A DNA stretch of 64,000 bases from G958295645 sp965242735. GTDB lineage: Bacteria > Gemmatimonadota > Gemmatimonadetes > Longimicrobiales > Gaopeijiaceae. This document shows, one piece after another, positions 60,101 to 64,000 of the stretch (position 1 is the first letter of the stretch; every line of letters starts with the position of its first letter). Both the position numbers and the translations under genes were made by a program. Where the stretch lies: the NCBI GenBank assembly GCA_965242735.1, contig OZ251497.1, positions 806,001-870,000 on the forward strand. Reading direction: 5' to 3'. The notes under the pieces were generated by a model. The model saw only the letters and a list, made by a program, of their open reading frames with translations, did not search any database and was not told the origin of the DNA.

Positions 60101-60129
60101 ATCGTAAAACGAATTTCCAATCGGTGCAA
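60101..60129 (-). promoter_or_regulatory. Promoter for the DUF4143 ATPase, predicted leaderless start
   Basis: On the minus strand TTGCAC (60129-60124) and TACGAT (60106-60101) are separated by 17 bases in an AT-rich stretch. The expected start, 7 bases after the -10 box, falls at the A of ATG 60094. Confidence 0.5.
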
Positions 60130-60157
60130 TCCAACCACGACGCCGACCCGAACAGAG

Positions 60158-60167
60158 CCCCCCCCCC
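60158..60167 (-). repeat. C10 (minus-strand G10) homopolymer upstream of the ATPase promoter
   Basis: Ten uninterrupted C on the plus strand, about 30 bp upstream of the predicted -35 box. It is the third longest homopolymer noted in the window. Confidence 0.85.
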
Positions 60168-60221
60168 ATCGATTTTTGCCCGGTCGGCCCCTCGCGGACC
60201 CCGACGACCTCTAGGTGCGTC

Positions 60222-60581
60222 CTACAGCCTGACGGCGGGCAACTGCTTCAGGCGCTGGTTGCGCGGATCCACGACCGCGCCCATGGACTCCAGCGCCGTT
60301 ACGCCGAGAAGCGGTTCCGCGTCAGCGTCGCCGAACAGGATCGTTCCCCCAATGCGCTTGCCCAGAAATTCGATCTGAGCAACCCCGACATCCATGGCGA
60401 CGCGCGTTCCGTCCGCGAGCTTGTAGGTCATCTGCTCCACGGGCGCGAGCCCGATTTCGGCCAAGCGCTCCCTCGGCGCCACGGAATCCGTCGCTCCCGT
60501 GTCCACCAGGAACGGGGCGGTCCAGCTCCTGGCCTCGTTCGCGGGATTGCGAATGGTGACTTCAACGTGAATGGCTCCCAT
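60222..60581 (-). CDS. Retropepsin-like (clan AA) aspartic protease
   Basis: 119 residues from ATG 60581 with GGAGG 7 bases upstream. The catalytic motif FLVDTGATDSV (DTGA) is clear, followed by YKLADGTRV and the flap-like GGTILFGDADAEPLLGVTALESMG. Single-domain retropepsin-like proteins dimerise to form the active site. The substrate is unknown. It stands alone between the ATPase and a lipoprotein gene. Confidence 0.85.
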   Translation of the reverse strand: MGAIHVEVTIRNPANEARSWTAPFLVDTGATDSVAPRERLAEIGLAPVEQMTYKLADGTRVAMDVGVAQIEFLGKRIGGTILFGDADAEPLLGVTALESMGAVVDPRNQRLKQLPAVRL

Positions 60582-60768
60582 GGGCTTCCCTCCGTCGCAT
60601 TGGAACGGCTTCGCTCTTGCTGATGCCCGGCGCCCGCCGCCAGGCCGTGCTTTCGAACCCGAAGAAGCGTTCCGCGAACAACATCTCGTCATCGTTCGGC
60701 CTTCGCGGCCGCTTGGGCCGGCGGCCTTCGCGGTCCCCGTCCAGTCTCGCGCCCCGGCCGGACGCTCG

Positions 60769-61788
60769 TCAAGACGAAGGCGCGCGTTCCCTTGCCAGGG
60801 CCAGCCGCGTGCCGTCCGGAGCGACGGCAATGCGCGAGATGTCTCCGCCTCCGTCACCGGCCAAGTCCGCCAGCGGCGCCCACCCGGTTGCGCGGGTCCA
60901 CAGGTGGAGCACGGCGCCGTCTCCCATGAGGATGCGCCCGTCCGGCGTCCACGCGTAGTCCCCGCGGCCGGGCAGGGTCTCGGCGATCGGCTCCGTCGCG
61001 CCGGACGCCGGGTCGAGCCGTTCGATCCGCCATGGGGCGTCCGGAGGCTTGCGCACGAAGGAGACGGACTGCGTGCCCGGGATGCGGTGGATGGAGCGGC
61101 CGGGGCGATCGGCTACGGCGCGGGCCTCGCCGGCGAGGGCGTCGGCGGTCCAAAGAGTCGCGGGCTCGCCCAGGACGAACAGCACGGCGGTGCGCGCGTC
61201 GGCCCAGGCGTGATAGCCGACGGGTTCGACGGTCGCGAAGACGGCCCCCCGGTCTTGACCGTCCCGGCCGTAGCGCCACAGGTGCTGGCGGCCGTTCAGC
61301 TCCCGAACGGCGGAGAAGGCGTCCTGGCCGGGGATGAAGGTCGGCGAGAACTCGCTGGCCGTTTCCGTGCGGGTGACGCGCTCGGTGGCCGACGTGGCGA
61401 AGACGTGGCGGAACACGTCCGTCTGGACGGCGTCCAGGGCGCGCACGAAGTAGAGGGCGTCGCCGTCCGGAGCGAAGGCGGGCTGGTTGTCGTAGCCGTC
61501 GCGGTCGGTCAGGTTGCGGAGGCCGACGACCGAGAGGCCGCCCTCTTGCTGCTCCAGGCGGCCGATCCAAATGTCGGTGGACGGCGCTCCCGCGGCCGTG
61601 GGGACGTAGCTGGGCGGAGGAGGACCGACTTCGGGCGGAGGTCCGTCGGCGGGGAGACCTGCGAAGGGATCGGAGGACGGGAGGCCGGCGTCGCCGTCGC
61701 CGGGCGAACCGCACGCGGCGGCGACCAGCACGAACGGCGTCGCAGCGACAAGGCGGACGAGCCCGCCCGGTTCAGCGCTTTTCCACAT
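60769..61788 (-). CDS. PD40/TolB-like beta-propeller lipoprotein
   Basis: 339 residues from ATG 61788. Lipoprotein signal LVRLVAATPFVLVAAAC, then a Pro/Gly-rich linker (GPPPEVGPPPP) and PD40-type propeller units (DNQPAFAPDGDALYFVRAL; SEFSPTFIPGQDAF; DYAWTPDGRILMGD). Probably a periplasmic or outer-membrane ligand-binding propeller. The start overlaps the end of the methyltransferase gene by 17 bp, so cotranscription is likely. Confidence 0.85.
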   Translation of the reverse strand: MWKSAEPGGLVRLVAATPFVLVAAACGSPGDGDAGLPSSDPFAGLPADGPPPEVGPPPPSYVPTAAGAPSTDIWIGRLEQQEGGLSVVGLRNLTDRDGYDNQPAFAPDGDALYFVRALDAVQTDVFRHVFATSATERVTRTETASEFSPTFIPGQDAFSAVRELNGRQHLWRYGRDGQDRGAVFATVEPVGYHAWADARTAVLFVLGEPATLWTADALAGEARAVADRPGRSIHRIPGTQSVSFVRKPPDAPWRIERLDPASGATEPIAETLPGRGDYAWTPDGRILMGDGAVLHLWTRATGWAPLADLAGDGGGDISRIAVAPDGTRLALARERAPSS

Positions 61789-62455
61789 AGTACAGCCGCG
61801 TCATGAGCCCGTGGTCCGCGATCTCGCTCCGGCGCTCCGCGACGAAGGCGTCCACGGCCCGCTTGCTGCCTGGGAAGTCCGGCTCGGCGTAGTCGTCGAA
61901 CGCGACGATGCCGCCGGACGGAATTCGGCCCCACACGGTTTCTGCGCAGAATCTCATGCTTTCTTCGAGGTCGCAGTCGATGAACGCCATCGCCACCTGC
62001 CGCACTTCGGCGACCAGCGGCGCCAACGTGTCCTGGAAGAAGCCTTGGACCGGACGAATCCTGTCCGTCAGGTTCAGCTTGCGCAGCTTGGCCACGACGT
62101 ACTCGAGGCTTGTGGACGCAAAGGTGTCGACGGGAACGGTCGAGAGTCCGATGGCTCGTTCGCGGGCCAGCTCGTCCCTTCGAAAGCCGGCGTAGCTGTC
62201 GAGCGCGAACACCGGACGAGACCGGCCTTGCCTTTGCAAGTGCTTCGCCAAGTAGATCGCGGAACCGCAACGCGCCGACCCGCATTCGATGATCGCGCCC
62301 GGAAGCGAGGCCACGCGGTCGGCCAGCGCATACAATTCCCGCAAGCCGGCCCCCTTCAGGTTGCTCTCGTAGCGAACGGAAGGCAAAGGGTACAGGAAGG
62401 GGAACCGCAGCAGCAGCCGGCGCTTTCTGGTAAACGCGCCCGCGGCCGCGCTCAA
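61772..62455 (-). CDS. TylF/MycF-like class I methyltransferase
   Basis: 227 residues from TTG 62455, overlapping the rhomboid stop (TTGA). SAM-binding motif I is AIIECGSARCGSAIYLAK, then VFALDSYAGF, MAFIDCDLEESMRFCAE and GGIVAFDDYAEP, matching the TylF/macrocin O-methyltransferase group with its metal-binding Asp residues. Substrate unknown; the family methylates sugars or small molecules. The lead-in FTRKRRLLLRFPFLYPLP is hydrophobic-basic. Confidence 0.85.
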   Translation of the reverse strand: MSAAAGAFTRKRRLLLRFPFLYPLPSVRYESNLKGAGLRELYALADRVASLPGAIIECGSARCGSAIYLAKHLQRQGRSRPVFALDSYAGFRRDELARERAIGLSTVPVDTFASTSLEYVVAKLRKLNLTDRIRPVQGFFQDTLAPLVAEVRQVAMAFIDCDLEESMRFCAETVWGRIPSGGIVAFDDYAEPDFPGSKRAVDAFVAERRSEIADHGLMTRLYYVEKR

Positions 62456-63648
62456 TTCGTCTTCTCCCGGCGCGACACGCGGTCCAGCAACGCCCGTTCG
62501 GAGTCCGTCAGGGAGCCGATGCCGCTCGCGGAGATCTTGTCGAGCACGGCGTCCAGCGCGTCCAGTTCGGCTCGCTCCTCGGCGGCCGTCATGCGGCGCT
62601 TCTCGCGTACGGGGGGCATGGGAATCGCACGCGTCTCCGTCCGGCGCACGTGGATGCGGATCGTCCGGTCGTCGCGGGCTTGGCCGCGTTCGGGGCGGGG
62701 GCTGCCGTGCCTGGGGCCTTGGCGGGCTTGGCCTCGTCCCGGCTCGCTTGGCTTCGCTGCGGCCCCGGCCGACCTGGACGCCGGTGGACGGGTCTCCGGC
62801 GGCCGTCCGGTCTCGGTCTCTTCTCCGGGCTTCATCCGCGCCAGCCAAGCGGCGGCCCGCAGCGTGAAGGCGTCGTAACGGGCCCGCAGGCCGGGACCGT
62901 CGCCCGCCGGGCGGAAGCCGAAGCCCGAGCCGCCCCGGCGCCGCAAGCGTCCGCGCCGACCCCGTTCGGCGGCCCCTCGGGTTGCGGCCCGGCCGGCATG
63001 GGTTGCCGTCGCGCGGCCGGTCCGGCCGGCGCCCGCGTCTCCCCAGCGCACCGGCGCCCGGCCGCTCTTGACGAGCAGGAAGCCAGTGACGACGCCGCCG
63101 AAGTGCGCCAAGTGCGCGATCCCGTCGCGGCCCGGCCCGAGGGCGCTCGCGAGCGTGAGCGCGGCGAGGAAGCCGACGACCCATTTGGCCCGGACGGGCA
63201 CGACGCCCCAGACGTGGATGGGGGCGTCGGGCCAAGCCATCGCGAAGGCCAGCATGATGCCGTAGCACGCGGCGGACGCCCCCACGATCGAAGCGTCGGC
63301 GAAGAGGAAGCTCAGCGCCACGCCGCCCAGGCCGCAGACCAAGTAGAACTTGATGAAGAAGTCCGAGCCCCACCGGCGTTCCAGAGGCGGGCCGAAGAAG
63401 AAGATCACCAGCATGTTCATGAGCAGGTGCCAGAGGCCGGCGTGCACGAACATGTAGGTGAGCATTCCCCAGGGACGCTCCAGCAGGCGGCTGGGCGAGA
63501 ACGCGAACAGGTCGGCCATGGTACCGATGCCGACCGCGGCCGTCACCAGGAAGACGGCGGCGTTGGCCGTGAGCAGGCGCTTGACCCACGGCGTCGCGCG
63601 AAGGCCGCCGCCGACTCCGCCGAACGGCGGACCGATGGTTTGTCGCAT
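62452..63648 (-). CDS. Rhomboid-family intramembrane serine protease
   Basis: 398 residues from ATG 63648. Six membrane spans in the first ~210 residues; HAGLWHLLMNMLVIFFFGPPLE is the typical loop-1/TM2 region. The catalytic serine is in VGASAACYG (family consensus GxSG, here GASA) and the catalytic His in AHLAHFGGVVTG. The C-terminal ~150 residues are a cytoplasmic Arg/Gly-rich linker and a short conserved helical end (ALDAVLDKISASGIGSLTD). Rhomboids cleave membrane proteins within the bilayer. Confidence 0.9.
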   Translation of the reverse strand: MRQTIGPPFGGVGGGLRATPWVKRLLTANAAVFLVTAAVGIGTMADLFAFSPSRLLERPWGMLTYMFVHAGLWHLLMNMLVIFFFGPPLERRWGSDFFIKFYLVCGLGGVALSFLFADASIVGASAACYGIMLAFAMAWPDAPIHVWGVVPVRAKWVVGFLAALTLASALGPGRDGIAHLAHFGGVVTGFLLVKSGRAPVRWGDAGAGRTGRATATHAGRAATRGAAERGRRGRLRRRGGSGFGFRPAGDGPGLRARYDAFTLRAAAWLARMKPGEETETGRPPETRPPASRSAGAAAKPSEPGRGQARQGPRHGSPRPERGQARDDRTIRIHVRRTETRAIPMPPVREKRRMTAAEERAELDALDAVLDKISASGIGSLTDSERALLDRVSRREKTN

Positions 63649-63689
63649 GGAGCGGTTCTCCCTCTGGGGCTGTCGGCGACGGGCCGCGG

Positions 63690-64000
63690 CTATCGGAGAC
63701 CGGCTTGCAGTCCCGCCCTGGATATTCTGTCGCACAGGGCCGGAAAATCAATCCCCGCGGCTTGCGCGGCCTTGGGCAGGAGGCTGGCGGCGGTGAGTCC
63801 GGGCAGGGCGTTGGCCTCCAGGCACCAGGGCCGCCCGGCTTCGTCGACCAGGAAGTCGACTCGCGAGAAGTGCTGAAGCCGCAGCGCGCGGTGCACGCGC
63901 CGGGCGACCGACTGAAGTTGGGCTGCCAGCTGCTGCGGAATGCGCGCTGGAGCCGTCTCGACGGCCATGCCGGGCTCGTACTTGCACCGAAAGTCGAAGA
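63690..64000 (-). CDS. D-alanine--D-alanine ligase, C-terminal part (5' end beyond window)
   Basis: The frame is open to the window edge (FDFRCKYEPGMAVETAPARIP, from 63999 down). The ATP-grasp end is visible: HFSRVDFLVDEAGRPWCLEANALPGLTAASLLPKAA, with the metal-binding Asp, Glu and Asn. The enzyme makes the D-Ala-D-Ala dipeptide for peptidoglycan. It lies 41 bp upstream of the rhomboid start on the same strand. Confidence 0.92.
   Translation of the reverse strand, partial: FDFRCKYEPGMAVETAPARIPQQLAAQLQSVARRVHRALRLQHFSRVDFLVDEAGRPWCLEANALPGLTAASLLPKAAQAAGIDFPALCDRISRAGLQAGLR

Noticed and set aside
1..64000. tRNA or rRNA genes
   Set aside because: No cloverleaf-like or conserved rRNA stretch was recognised on either strand while reading; a covariance-model search would settle it.

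Overview
The window is 64 kb of very GC-rich DNA with long open frames on both strands, densely packed genes, and many 4-base start/stop overlaps (ATGA, GTGA, TTGA). The gene order yebC-ruvC-ruvA-ruvB-queA-tgt-yajC-def-fmt-thiE-thiS-thiG-rsmB-PASTA-tlpA-ybbR-tsaD, the TamA/TamB pair, Lgt, lipoboxes and a TonB-plug protein indicate a diderm bacterium. By style it is most like Gemmatimonadota, possibly a host- or sponge-associated lineage (large secreted LRR protein, several beta-propeller lipoproteins). That taxonomic call is inference; no rRNA or tRNA gene was seen.

Layout. 1-6977 (+): 5'-truncated HEAT/cyclophilin protein, giant M14-type carboxypeptidase, HIT hydrolase. 6883-10691 (-): uvrA and htpX. 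10692-11877: a gap with a C14 tract, then two small (+) genes, the second frameshifted. 11956-20829 (-): lgt, metallophosphoesterase, tamA and tamB (envelope biogenesis). 20830-21701: a gene-free segment full of repeats, including six CTACCCAAGAA copies on a 21-bp pitch. 21702-24858 (+): a lower-GC, translationally coupled cassette (HEPN-like, ParA/MinD-like, P-loop NTPase). 24957-26519 (-): an AbiEi-like/Fic fusion behind a large palindrome. 26624-43017 (-): a long housekeeping run for tRNA modification, recombination, protein maturation and thiazole synthesis. 43317-44750 (+): a plug-only TonB-type protein. 44859-46949 (-): an EF-G paralogue. 47207-53672 (+): Schlafen/AlbA-type regulator, Ig-like lipoprotein and LRR-metalloprotease. 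53895-58765 (+): a four-gene cassette (PP-loop/PAPS-reductase-like, GHKL ATPase, two unknowns) in which the GHKL gene is broken at a G13 tract. 58894-64000 (-): frameshifted DUF4143-type ATPase, retropepsin-like protease, PD40-like lipoprotein, TylF-like methyltransferase, rhomboid protease and a partial D-Ala-D-Ala ligase.

The most interesting signals are (i) the G13 switch inside the four-gene cassette, which looks like a phase-variable conflict or defence system; (ii) the HEPN/ParA/P-loop cassette next to the iteron-like array; and (iii) a window-wide pattern of short tandem repeats, often about 60 bp or 21 bp in period, at or near the 5' ends of ordinary genes (tamA, thiG, thiE, the M14 gene, the plug gene) and inside rsmB. 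No known defence-system name is assigned to the two cassettes because none could be confirmed from the sequence alone.
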